DNA from: Cantharellus purpuraceus
Lineage: Eukaryota; Basidiomycota; Agaricomycetes; Cantharellales; Hydnaceae
Direction: 5' to 3'
Assembly: GCA_025174535.1 (NCBI GenBank)
Contig: JALBUN010000002.1
Span: forward strand, 310,001 to 374,000
Length of the DNA: 64,000 nucleotides
Shown one piece after another: positions 10,442 to 21,321 of the stretch (position 1 is its first letter; every line of letters begins with the position of its first letter). The translations under genes and the position numbers were made by a program. The notes below the pieces were generated by a model, which worked only from the letters and a program-made list of their open reading frames with translations, ran no database searches and was not told where the DNA came from.

Positions 10442-12578
10442 ATGTCAGACTATGAATTCTCTGATCCTGAAGACGACGCTTTCTATGATGAAGATGAAGA
10501 GATGGATACTCAGGACGAGGGCAAGTGCTTTGTGTCGGCTCAGATGCTGTGGCAATGACAACTTCCAGGTTCCTCTCACTCAGAGGAAGACGACATGAAT
10601 GAGGAAAATGCCTCCAACGATGACTTCCGAGTTCCTTCCCCTAAGGGTAAACGCAGGTTGTACGACGTCGAGTACGATTCACTCTCAGTAGACGCGATCG
10701 AGGAGGCTATTCGCAGAGAAGCAGACCACGTCGTGAGCATCGTTGGTGTAGATGTGTGTTTTTCGGTTCACTTTCCTTAGCATCATAAATCTCATATTAG
10801 TTGCGTTGTAGCTACAGACTGCTATGCTTCTCTTGCGGCACATGAATTGGAACAAAGAGCGCCTCATTGAGAAGTACATGGATAACCCTGCTATTGTCAA
10901 CGAGGCCGCAGGCATTCCCACAGAAGTTGACGAGTCCGCACGCTCTTCTCCTGCACCGACGCGCTCATCATCTTCTGTCCGTCCACCTGCGGTGACACCG
11001 CGCCGCCAAACTCGTCGTACTACCGCCATCACCGAAGCAGCCGCAGCAACCCCCTTCGTGTGTCCTATTTGCTGTGTAGAGGCTCCTACCAGCATTCTTT
11101 CTATAGCATGCGGACATTCCTTCTGTTCGGATTGCTGGTCGATCTATGTGACTTCCAAGATTCGCGAAGAGGGAGAATTCTCTATCAGATGTATGTCCAC
11201 GGACTGCTCGCTGACCGTCCCCGACAACTTCATCAAGGGAGTATCGGATCCTTTGACGTTCACTCGATTCCACGAGCTCGTCCTAAGACACTATGTTGCC
11301 AATCAGCCACAACTCAAGTTCTGTCCTGCGCCTTCTTGTGTCCACACAGTCAAGTGCCAAACTGCAGTGTCCAAGGCTAGCCTAATCAGGGTCGTGCCTA
11401 CGGTACGTTGCGCTGAGGGTCATTTGTTCTGCTTTGGATGTCCCATCGAGTCGGATCATCGGCCACTGGTATGCAATGTGGCCAACTTGTGGCTGAAGAA
11501 ATGCCAGGATGATAGTGAAACGGCCAACTGGATCAAGAGCAACACGAAGGAGTGTAGTAAATGTCAGAGCACGATAGAGAAGAATGGTGGTTGCAAGTAT
11601 GATGATCGTTTTCAAACCGATTATTGAAGGGCTGAATGCGTCTCTGGTAGTCATATGACATGCAAGAAATGCAAATACGAGTGCGTTTATCCTCGAGACC
11701 ATGGTGGACTAACTGTCTGACACCCTAAATCAGATTTTGTTGGGTCTGCATGGGTACGAACGCTGTCGTATTTTAATTCGTAACTCACACTTTCTTTATC
11801 AAAGGCCCGTGGTCGGAGCATGGGACGGCGTGGTACTCGTGTAATAGATACGACGATAAGGCAGGAGTTGACGCTCGGGATGCCCAATCTCGTAGCCGTG
11901 CTTCCCTAGAGCGCTATTTGCATGTACGCTGGTTCTGGCCTCTGCATATTGAGTTCACATCTGACGCTGGCGGTGGGATAGTACTACAATCGTTGGGCTA
12001 ACCACGAACAATCTGCCAAACTCTCTAAAGAGGTTTACGCGAAGACGGAGAAGAAGATGGAGGAAATGCAAATTACGTCAGAACTAACTTGGATCGAAGT
12101 GCAGTTTGCCCGGAAGGCGGTCGATGAGGTTGGACGATGTAGAATGACTCTGAAATGGACCTATGCCATGGCATTCTATCTTGATAAAGGAAACGAGAAG
12201 GAACTCTTTGAAGACAATCAACGGTATGAGCACTACGAAGCCATGGATCTCTGTCATCCTGACGAAATCCCCTATTCATAGGGACTTGGAGAAAGCGGTC
12301 GAAGATTTGTCAGAGCTGCTAGAGGAGCCTATTGATCCTGAGAAGATTGCTGAGCTCCGCCAGAAGATGACGGACAAGACCGTGCGTATGGATTGTCTGC
12401 TCGTGCTGAATTCAAATTCATTGCAATGTTGTCTCATTAGGTGTATGTACAGAAGCGGAATGAGATTGTATTGGAGGACACTGCTCAAGGCTTCTTGGAT
12501 GGCAGGTGGAAATGGAACGTCGCTGTAGAAGGTTTTGAAGAGGAAGAAGAGGACGAGTACATGGAAGAGGACGACTGA
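10442..12578 (+). CDS. ARI1: Ariadne-type RBR E3 ubiquitin ligase
   Basis: RBR ligases take ubiquitin from an E2 at RING1 and pass it through a catalytic Cys in RING2. Nine exons close in phase: 10442-10520, 10569-10753, 10812-11596, 11651-11680, 11734-11753, 11805-11923, 11982-12223, 12282-12381 and 12441-12578, giving 565 aa. The order is an acidic N-terminus, a UBA-like segment ([20 protein letters not shown]), RING1 from about residue 172 (CPICC...[10 protein letters not shown]), an IBR, and RING2 ([19 protein letters not shown]) with the catalytic Cys at about residue 350. The Ariadne domain follows ([19 protein letters not shown]) with an acidic tail. Intron 1 begins with GC rather than GT (G|GCAAGT); no GT donor nearby keeps the frame. 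Exon 5 is only 20 nt. Confidence 0.92.
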
Positions 12579-12735
12579 TTGGCTCCCGTTCGCGTAACAT
12601 TAGATCCAACACTGCATCTTAGCTTCATTACTACCAATCCTCCGCTGTATCTGACCTCGTATTGTTCCCAATTATCTGCTGTAAAACTGGGCCATGATGA
12701 GGATCATGCAAGGAACCTCTTCGAACTATGTTTTG

Positions 12736-15700
12736 TCATGGTGTATCATGCTCAGTGCATAAGTGATCGACAAAACTCCAGAAGTCCACTGGTGATTGTA
12801 AGCCATCTACCGACCCAGGAGGATACTCAGTCCCTATGAGATCCCGGAATGAACCATATGACCGCACAATTTTCGCTTTCAAAGGTGCCACCAGGATTGA
12901 TACAGCTTTACCGTCCTCGAGATAGATCTGCAAGCGCGCGAGCCATGCTGGAATTTCCTTATTGCAGCTTGCTCTGAGATCCATATCTACTTGCATGACA
13001 TTGCTGGGGGCGGCAAAGTCTTGCTTTGACAAGGAAAGCGAGGTTGGTGAGGTGCCGGAGATAACTGACTCTCTCGATGCACGAAACGCTGCGCATCGAT
13101 CGGTGAATGTCTGCACAGGCTGGGTAGCGGCATCTGCGCATCGGGAGATCAGATTCTCGCATGCATCCGTCAAGTCGCGGTCTATACCCTGCAATGACGG
13201 GTAAGCAGGTGAAAGTTACATATGCACGAAATGAGGACGTACACTTCTAGCATCCATCTTGACTTGGACACGGGATAGCGCAAAGTTTGCAAGAAGTCCA
13301 TTCGTGTTGAACAGCGCTGAAGTGCCGCGAAGCATTGACTCAAAAGCATCTACATATATACATGTTAGCTCCGAAGACAGAAGAGCAAAAAATTGCAAAA
13401 CAAACCTGTTACGCCTTGATCATGATCGTCACGCTCCTTGAGTTCCAAATTCGCCGTCATGTCCTTTAGGATCAATAAATGTCGAACGAGGAATAACTGC
13501 CCATCGTAAGAGGACTCTGAGTGCTTTCTGGACAGCTCTTCAGACGCAGATTTCAGTGACTGTCGACATAGACTGATAGCGTCTTGAGCTACTTCGTCGA
13601 ATATAGCAGGCTATGGAAGATTTCCTTAGATTCTGCCCGTTATGTAGAATATGAAGATGCCTACGTTCACAAAATCGTGCAGCTGAGATAGAACCCATAA
13701 TGTCTTTCGTAAAGGAGGATACCATGTAGCCTGCTTCTGAGAGGACGGAAGAGGAAACAGTTGATGCTGACTCTCGTCCTCCTTCTCCGTTAGCCCCAAA
13801 CGACTGTCCTTCTGGTTTCCGGTCTCTGCTTGCCCTCGCCTAAATAAATCATATGCTGTTGAACAATGAACACGGCTCCTTACCCAATAACTTGTCCGGA
13901 TATGCCAGATCGTTGTCCTTGGGTATGTATGATCGAATATCAGATTGTATGACGGCTTGCGTCTTGAATAGAAGTCGCGTCTGGGCATCCTGCAGCACCA
14001 ATTGGAGAATAGGCTTTATGTACAATCGTCCTGAATTCTTTCCTGACGATACGTCCGATGGGGAGACCGGTTCAGTGCCGTCATTTTGAGAGGGCAAACC
14101 GAATAAATTTGAAGGCTGGACATCCAAAATCATGAGTGCTTGAAGGACTGTGCATACCTCACAAAGTGTAGTTAAGCGAGGTTCGTGAAGGATGCGTGGC
14201 CGAAGATCATCGTAAAGATAATCGCATAGACTCTCGAGATAATGACTGTCAATCGATGAGGGAGTAACGTGGTCAGGGAAACGAATCAGTACATGGTAAA
14301 GGGAACCTACTATAACTTGTCGTCACCTGTGCTGAAAAACCGACGGTAAAGATCAAACTCATCCATGCATAGCTGCTTTAGGTAGCTACAACCTGTCCGC
14401 GTCTTTCCGGAAGGTCATGTGTTATTATGCTTCGAGAAGCCCAGCTGAAACAGAAGCTCACCAGCTCTACCAGTTCGCTCTTTGCGGGGTCCAGGCCCTT
14501 GATCTCCTCCACTAAGCGGCCAACCAAAAGACTTTTCCTGGCTGCCAGATATGCTGTATGACACTCGGATAATAACGACGCAAGGTCATCTGGATGTGCA
14601 GCTGCTCGTCGCTCCAGCTCTGCAAGCAGGGGTGCAACTTGGTAGGACGTGGTTGCAAATTTCGAATAAAGCAGATGCATCTGAGCTGTGTCTGATACGT
14701 CCTAATAAAATACATGAATAGATGAGAGGAAATCAGAGCTTAAATTAGATGGATAAATCAGACCTTGTCTGACAGTCGGTGTTGAATATCTGCAGTGAGA
14801 GCCTTAAGAGAACCTACAAAATACATTCTAATGAGCGTCATAGCTCGGGTTAGACACTGCTGGAAGCGCAATAAGTAGATCTCTGCTTCTTGAAAGTCCC
14901 GCTATAGGCCAGCATTACTGTAAGTCACGCAAGAAAAAGCATCCTTGGTGCTCACATGCGCTTCTAGATATTCCAGACATACATCAACACGCTCGACCAT
15001 AAGCAGGAAATTTGTTTGTAACACAAGTGACTCTCCCGGGTGATTTAGCATGCGGGTGGCATGTTCCAATTCCTGGAAGTACTCCAGCCGCAGCGAAATA
15101 GCTTCGGTAGTTTCTATCAGCTTATCCTGCACACGTCATTTGGTGAGTCTGTCACCCTACATGCGGTGTCTCGACCGCATGATAAGATATAACGCACCCG
15201 TTCTCGTAAAAGCTTCTCGCATGCATCCTTCAGACTGCGTCCTCCATCCTCAACGCTCTTCCATTCATCCATCATGCCATCTACCTCAGCCTCAACATGA
15301 TCTACTGTCTGTAAGAGCTGCTCGCATGTCGCACGATGTTCTGACACGGTCTCGAGGTGAGTTCGAAAATGAGCCTCTTGGCTGTGAGCGATGGAGCGCT
15401 CTATAAGAGCAAACCAATCATGAAACTGTTCGGGAGTTTGTATGGGATGCTTTGGGTGTAAATGGTGATGTTGTAGAGATATGCTGGAGCCAGAATCGGG
15501 TCGGCTAGGTGTCGAGGGACGAGAGGGCGATGATGGTGCTGTAAGGATGCGACTTGACGCTGCCTTTGGAATCGGTGTAGTGGGTCGCGAAATAGGCTCT
15601 TCGGCATTGAACTAATTCAGATTCAAAGGTGGTATATGCAGTCGACTAAGGGTGAACGAACTTTCAGAGGTAACCTGCGCTCTTCGCAAACGCGCTTCAG

Positions 15701-15838
15701 GGCATTTACACTTCTTGTTTGGAGCTCGCCCAAGGGAGACTTAGCCTCCCACTCTTCCACACTGATAACTGGTTTGGGGTGTGGCGTAAGAGTCGTAGGC
15801 CCTTGGAGACGACGTTGAGTAATCCTTGGTGCTGCCAT
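12736..15838 (-). CDS. COG3: Cog3 (Sec34), conserved oligomeric Golgi complex subunit
   Basis: Cog3 belongs to the COG lobe A complex, which tethers retrograde vesicles within the Golgi. Eleven exons close in phase: 15838-15662, 15611-15198, 15126-14956, 14901-14764, 14701-14462, 14402-14311, 14245-13884, 13834-13665, 13610-13406, 13349-13243 and 13188-12736. They give 842 aa, the usual length for Cog3. Family marks are EQFHDWFALIERS, a coiled coil with ACEKLLRER, RFQQCLTRAMTLIR, RTGCSYLKQLCMDEFDLY, LYDDLRPRI, WYPPLRKTLWVLSQL and DGQLFLVRHLLILKDM. The donor/acceptor between exons 7 and 8 (13883-13835) is the least certain; another pair is possible. It converges with the Ariadne gene. COG2 lies 5.5 kb away. 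Confidence 0.92.
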
Positions 15839-16005
15839 TTTACCACGGATTCGTCTTGAGAGTGGATCGATAATACAAAGGAGAGTATGAGTAATACTCA
15901 AATATGCATGAACACGGGTCAATGTACGCAGCGCAAATACAGTAGGAAACGTAGGCGAAAGCAGATTCAGGCAAAAGCCCTCGGGCGCCTGTCGGCGAAC
16001 TGGTG

Positions 16006-17092
16006 CTACAATATCATGACTGGAATGGTATCAAAAAAAACTATTTTGAGTTCGTCAAGATGTTCCATGGGGTACGTTCTAGAGACCGTCCATCCACTCC
16101 TCCCAGGTTGAGATAAATCTGAAAAGAAAAAGAGCCTGAAAGATGCGGAAGCAATGCCGAGTAGTCAATCCCCCCATCCCCTGGATATTGGACCTGTGTC
16201 TTCAATTTTCCAACCATCTCGAAGCTGTTTGCCAATTTCCGCAGAAAGCGCCAAAAGCTAGACAGATGGATTCGGCGTCAGAGCATGACACCCAGCACGC
16301 CGGGATCGTAACAGAACTCACAGAATCCTTGTCTGGGCTTTCTAAGGGGACCACGTGAGGCTGTACTGCGTCTGGATCCGACACATGCAGCTTTGGGATG
16401 TCTTTTGCATCGATTATACCATCCGCACCACTTTCACTGTCTCCCGGTGTCCACTCGACGCCTCTTTCTTCCCCAAATCTACCTAGACGACCCCTGCTTG
16501 TGTTTCCACGATGATTGACGTCTCGTCCTCTGATTAATCGTACGCTGAGCGCGGGCTCCTTTGAAGGGCCGAATCGCCCTCCATGAGGTCTGAGGGAGCT
16601 GCCTGAGCGAGAGGTGGTCGTGGTCGTGGTTGTTGTCTCGGTGGTGCCTACAGAAGGATGAGGAGAAGGACTCTCGGCACGGAGTCGAGAAGTGGAAGCA
16701 GTCGGTGTGTCTCTGTTCTGGAGATTGAAAGGTAAATGGTCCGTAACGTTCACCATTTTACTGCACCGACATGAGTGCAAACATTGAATATAACCGGTAC
16801 GCTATGTACCTTTCCTTTGACCGCACTATGTTGCCGAGACGTTCCTTGACCCTCTGACGATCGGAGCTAACCGCGTCTCGACTGACATAGCTTGGAAGCT
16901 GTGTATGTTAGACGTTGATGGCGTTGGGAAAAAGCTTACACTGGGGGAGGCTCTCTGGGATCTAAAATTGGTGATCTTTCGTGTGACGAGCCCTGGAGAA
17001 TGATGGAACTTCAGCAAGTGTCGACAAAAAAAAGGACTAACATTTGGAGAGCGTAGACAGCAAGCAAAAATACGTCCAAAGAGGGAGCTCAT
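16006..17092 (-). CDS. Uncharacterised protein, possibly LAMTOR1/Meh1-like
   Basis: The ATG at 17092 gives MSSLFGRIFACCLRSPN, then two short exons lead to LPSYVSRDAVSSDRQ and RLGNIVRSKES. The next exon starts just before the ATG at 16756 and continues KMVNVTDHLPFN. A long Ser/Thr/Arg-rich stretch with a run of eight Thr follows, then LLALSAEIGKQLRDGWKIED. The order short lipidation-like N-terminus with CC, Ser-Tyr, a helix of about 20 residues, then a V(N/D)V motif recalls LAMTOR1/p18, the lysosomal anchor of the Ragulator/EGO complex. There is no Gly2 for myristoylation, and the middle insert is unusual. Two ends are possible: a stop at 16165 without the last intron, or 16006 with it. The family call is tentative; it may be an unrelated lineage-specific protein. 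Confidence 0.45.
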
Positions 17093-17327
17093 GCGTCACT
17101 GGCCCAAGAAAAAGTGACAGTAAATCTCGGCTATTGCCAAGCTGACGCAGACCTATTGGATCTGCACGGCTTTGGGGAGTTCAAGCGGAGACTCGGAAGC
17201 ATCCGGACACTGATGAACGCAACCGAATATGTCGCTAAGAAATCAGCAGTCACGCGCACGCGTGGGTCTACATCCCACAACTGATCATTCTTCATTTCTC
17301 TCTCTCACAAGCAGCACTGTGCTCAGT

Positions 17328-19395
17328 GCCCTCAATGCCTGTGCCAGAACATGAGAGGCTCCCCGGCCTCCATGCCGCCAGGGACGGCGGTCAGTCTCTC
17401 CGTCGCCGACGAGGTCAGTCAGATCCAGGGTCACAGAGATCCCCTCGCTAAGTTGACTATTTCTGTGCAGATCCTGCTCGAATATCCGACACTCGTAAAC
17501 CATCCTATGTTTTACATGTCGACTACCCGCACTCTGAGTTCTCCAATGTCACTCCTCTCAAGCCTCCGCTTGTCTCCAGAGACTGGCAGGAACACCATCA
17601 AGGACGAAACTAGTCAGTACTTGACTTTCTTCTATTACCTCTTTGTAGTCTGAGTGACAACCAGTGGATGGATCATTGGAGGCATTCTCGGCTTGGTGAT
17701 TGTATCTCTGGCTGGAGCATATGTTGTCGTCAGATGGCGTCACATGCATGCCAGGAAAACCAGCATGACTAGTCAGTCCGAACTGACACCTGGCAAAGGG
17801 ATTCATGCTTCGGTGGTTCGTATCCTTCAACCCCAAGAACTTAGATTCTGAATTTTGTATAGGAATCGGCCCCCTTGATAATTACTGCCGCTGAGCTCTG
17901 GGTCCCAACTCTGCCAAGGATATCCGAGCACATAGATGAGCCATCAGGGTTATCTACGCTCCGCAAGGGGTCGTCGATCGGTTCACTCAAGCCTTCCCCG
18001 AGTGCTATCTTGCCTGAGGATAACATGCGGCTTGACATGTATCCCTTGCAGCACAGACCTTCCGCACAGGACCCGAGTCGTTTTTCCGAACGCTCTTCAC
18101 ATTCTCCCAATGGGTTGGCAGCCCATGGTCACGAACACTATGAAGATCCTCATCAGGAACAACCCTCATCTCTGCCCCACCGGCTACAAGCTCACCCCGA
18201 GGATGGACTGGAGACTCCAAACGTATCTGCCTCGGATTCAGATTCTATGCAAGTGAACATACCTTGGCGAAACTCGACCCGGTATCTCCCGTCTAGAACG
18301 CAATCAGAGGGCGCATTTCAGGAACCATCCTCACCTCTGACACCTCGGAATGCACGATATTCATATTCCCAATCCCAACCATCGCCCTCCTCTCACACAT
18401 CTGAGAATCCGCGTCCCTCATTCACTCAACCTCAGCCCCTACCTTCCTCCCCTCTATCCCGGCGTGCCGATGCAGAAGAAGAACGGGAGCGACCCCAGTC
18501 ATCATTCTCTAGACCGCCCACTACTATGTCTTTTAGCAAAGGACGTCTCAGCTTTGAGGAAAATGTGTCAATGAATGAGTCAGAAGGCTCTGAAACGACG
18601 TCTACACTGTCATCATTCGCTAGGCTTAAACTGCGACTGACTGGGTCGGCGCCATTTTTGCCTCTCATTCAGGAATCCTCCCCTCTTGACACAGATAGCC
18701 TCTGGCGCCGATTCCGAGGAGAATCAAGACCAATTTCACTAAAATCTCAGTCATCTCGTGGGATACCTTGGTCGAATGGATCGCCTTCATCTTCAAATAC
18801 ACATCATTCCAGACCTCATTCTCCGTCTCACTCGACCTCGAGATTTTCTCACCCCATCGTTGCACCGCCTTCCCAGCCTACATCTCCCAGACCTGTATCT
18901 TCCAGATCTGCATCTCCACAATCCTCATCTTTACAACCTATATCTCCTAATCCTGCTTCACCCAAACCTGTCCCTCCCCCGATTTCGCCATCCCCATTTC
19001 CAAATCCTGATCATGACCGGCCCGTTTCCCCCAAATCTTCTTCTCCCATGGCGCCTCCAAATATTACTTCTGACGCTGCTTCGCCGATAATGAACATTAT
19101 TCCGGACGTACCTGCATCCTCTTCGATATCACACCCTTCTCCATGGCAATCACGTTCATCTGCCGTGACAACTTCCTACGACGCCAACACATCCACATCG
19201 TCGCTTCCCCTTCGTGACTTATCAGATTTCCCAGTTCCCCCAGTCACGCGACCCCTCCCTCGACCTCTTCCCAGACGGCCTCTTCCATATATCCCTCCAC
19301 CTCCGTCATATCTCCCACCGAAACCCCCTGTCATGATACCTGACCAAGAAAGAGATATTGAATCGAGCGTGACAAAAGCTCATTCGCCTCGGTAG
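17328..19395 (+). CDS. Single-pass membrane protein with Ser/Pro-rich cytoplasmic tail
   Basis: The well-supported part is an exon ending at 17815 that encodes a transmembrane helix (GWIIGGILGLVIVSLAGAYV) followed by a basic stop-transfer RWRHMHARK. It joins in phase to 17863-19395 (stop TAG), a tail of about 510 aa rich in Ser and Pro, with many Ser-Pro motifs at about 18870-19080 (translated). The tail is probably disordered and phosphorylated. The 5' exons between about 17328 and 17650 are unresolved: the ATGs at 17328 and 17351 lead into different frames and only some donors reach the TM exon. The short stretch before the TM leaves room only for a small outer segment. Not recognised as a named family. 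Confidence 0.6.
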
Positions 19396-20541
19396 TCTCT
19401 AACGAACGATAGTTCTGTTCTAAATCCAAATCTACGCCAGGGGTTTGGAGTCTCTTCTACAAGACATTCAAAATGCATTGTTGGCGACCCAATGAATGTA
19501 TTTGGAAAAATTTTAGGTAGGGTAGCTGCCTACGAAGGTTGACTCACATCTGCATTACTTTTATTTTCCATATGGACAATATTGGACGTTTTCCGCCATC
19601 GTTACTTATATATATGCCCATCAGCGGTTTTATCAATGAACCCAGAATCCATCATGCGTATCTCATAGGTCATTCCCTGTGCGGAGTTGAGTTGTACCAC
19701 ATACACTCAGCTATTATCTCTACTCCTGACACAACATCCACAAGCTAGTTTACATGTATCACTACAACTATTCTATATATGAACGCTCGGTATAGGTCAA
19801 TTCAGTACTACAACAGCTAACCAGTTTGGACATTGGTAAGCTGACACTTCAAAGCACGTCGGTTTTCAATTTACACTTCAAATGGCCTCAATTTCAAGTG
19901 GCTGCCATTAGTCCAAGTTACATTGTACATGTAGGCTCACCGTTGTTGATTTTAGTTATGTAATGCTGATGTACATTGCATCCAAGGATCTGCACGTTTG
20001 CAGCGAGAGCATGGATCATCTAGCCCCGATGGTCTCAGTCCAAAGCAATACCTTCCGCCAGAGATTAGTTTCGGGTTTCTTAATTGATATCTGCCATATG
20101 TAATCATAATCTTTATAAGCAGAGCCTGAGATCACCGTTAGCTATCCCTTGGTTATATCAGATCAACTCTCAATTGAATCCACTAATTAAATGAATTCTT
20201 ATTGGGAGGTGAGGAAACGGTGTGGGAGCTGCTTGCAAGACGAGGATAAAACGTGTGTTGAACGATCTCACAATTTGCACTGCACCTTTCTTCGGACGAG
20301 TAGAATTATTACCACGAAACGACGAACGAATGCTTACCTCTGGAAAGGGCCCGAATATCCACACATTTTTAGTAGAGATTAAGAGTCCAAAAAGTTGAGG
20401 CTGTGAGATCCTGCATGCACGCGATTGAACTGGAGAGGGAGAGCTTTGCAGAGCAAAGGAGGCTGGAGGAAAAAAGTACTTATAAATGCCATGTTGATTA
20501 TGTAATTAGCTCTGAGTTTACGTAACAAACGTTCCTTCATT
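19396..20541. other. Intergenic interval, no gene seen
   Basis: This AT-rich stretch between the membrane protein stop and SMD3 holds only short unconserved frames on both strands. It should contain the 3' end of the first transcript and the SMD3 promoter; TACTTATAAATGCC at about 20478 is a TATA-like site 60 bp before the SMD3 ATG. No tRNA-like fold or repeat was seen. Confidence 0.5.
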
Positions 20542-21153
20542 ATGGCGAGCAGCCTGGGTGTTCCTGTAAAGCTTTTGCACGAGTCTCTAGGTCATATAAT
20601 CACTGTAGAGCTTAAGACTGGTCAACTTTACCGCGGAAAGCTTGCAGAGGGTACGTTTGTAGCGGTTTGGGTTTGTTGCCTGCGACATACCCCAAGCTGA
20701 CTTTTGGACCTCTGTTCAGCGGAGGATTCCTTAAACATTTCGCTTAAGGATATCACAGTTACAGGAAGAGATGGGCGTGTGTCCCAACTCGATCAGGTGT
20801 ACATTAGAGGGAGCATGGTCCGTTTTTTCATTGTGCCAGATATGCTCCAAAACGCGCCAATGTGAGTTGTCCCTTGTCACCTAAAGGTTAGTCATTTGAA
20901 ATGGTGCACAGGTTCAAGCGTGTCGGACCTAATGCCATGAAGGGGAGGGGTATTGGTACAGCTCGTGGTCGTGCGACGATTATGCGGGGTGTGTGTGTTG
21001 CATTTCTTCTCTTAACTGCCATCTAACTTTCCTATTCCGTAGCGAATGGCATGTGCCCTTTTTGCTTCATTTGCTTCGACACTAACATCATTGTTTTTAC
21101 TAGCTCGTCGCGGCAGAGGTGCACCACCAGCAGCTCGGGGTATCAGGCGGTGA
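20542..21153 (+). CDS. SMD3: Small nuclear ribonucleoprotein Sm D3
   Basis: SmD3 is one of seven Sm proteins that form the ring on U1, U2, U4 and U5 snRNA in the spliceosome. Exons 20542-20650, 20720-20861, 20912-20988 and 21104-21153 close in phase to 125 aa, close to the human and yeast sizes. The Sm1 motif is [18 protein letters not shown] and the Sm2 motif is [18 protein letters not shown]. The C-terminus is Gly/Arg-rich ([28 protein letters not shown]), where Arg is methylated in other eukaryotes. The last intron (115 nt) is about twice the local norm and could hide a very small exon. Confidence 0.93.
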
Positions 21154-21321
21154 TCTTGTTACTTTTACATTGCAAAATACTATGTCATGTATCTTATATC
21201 AAAAGACGCGTCCAACCGTGCTGTATAGACTGCCCTGTCGCCGTGTTGTAAATGTTTTTAGCTTTCTGGTTTGAAGATGGCTCAGCGGAAATTTCCGAGC
21301 CTGTAATACTCGGTGCTAACA

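Noticed and set aside
20989..21103. Possible tiny extra SMD3 exon in the long last intron
   Set aside because: The direct join of 20988 to 21104 already gives the expected RG-rich tail and closes the frame; an extra exon is not needed.
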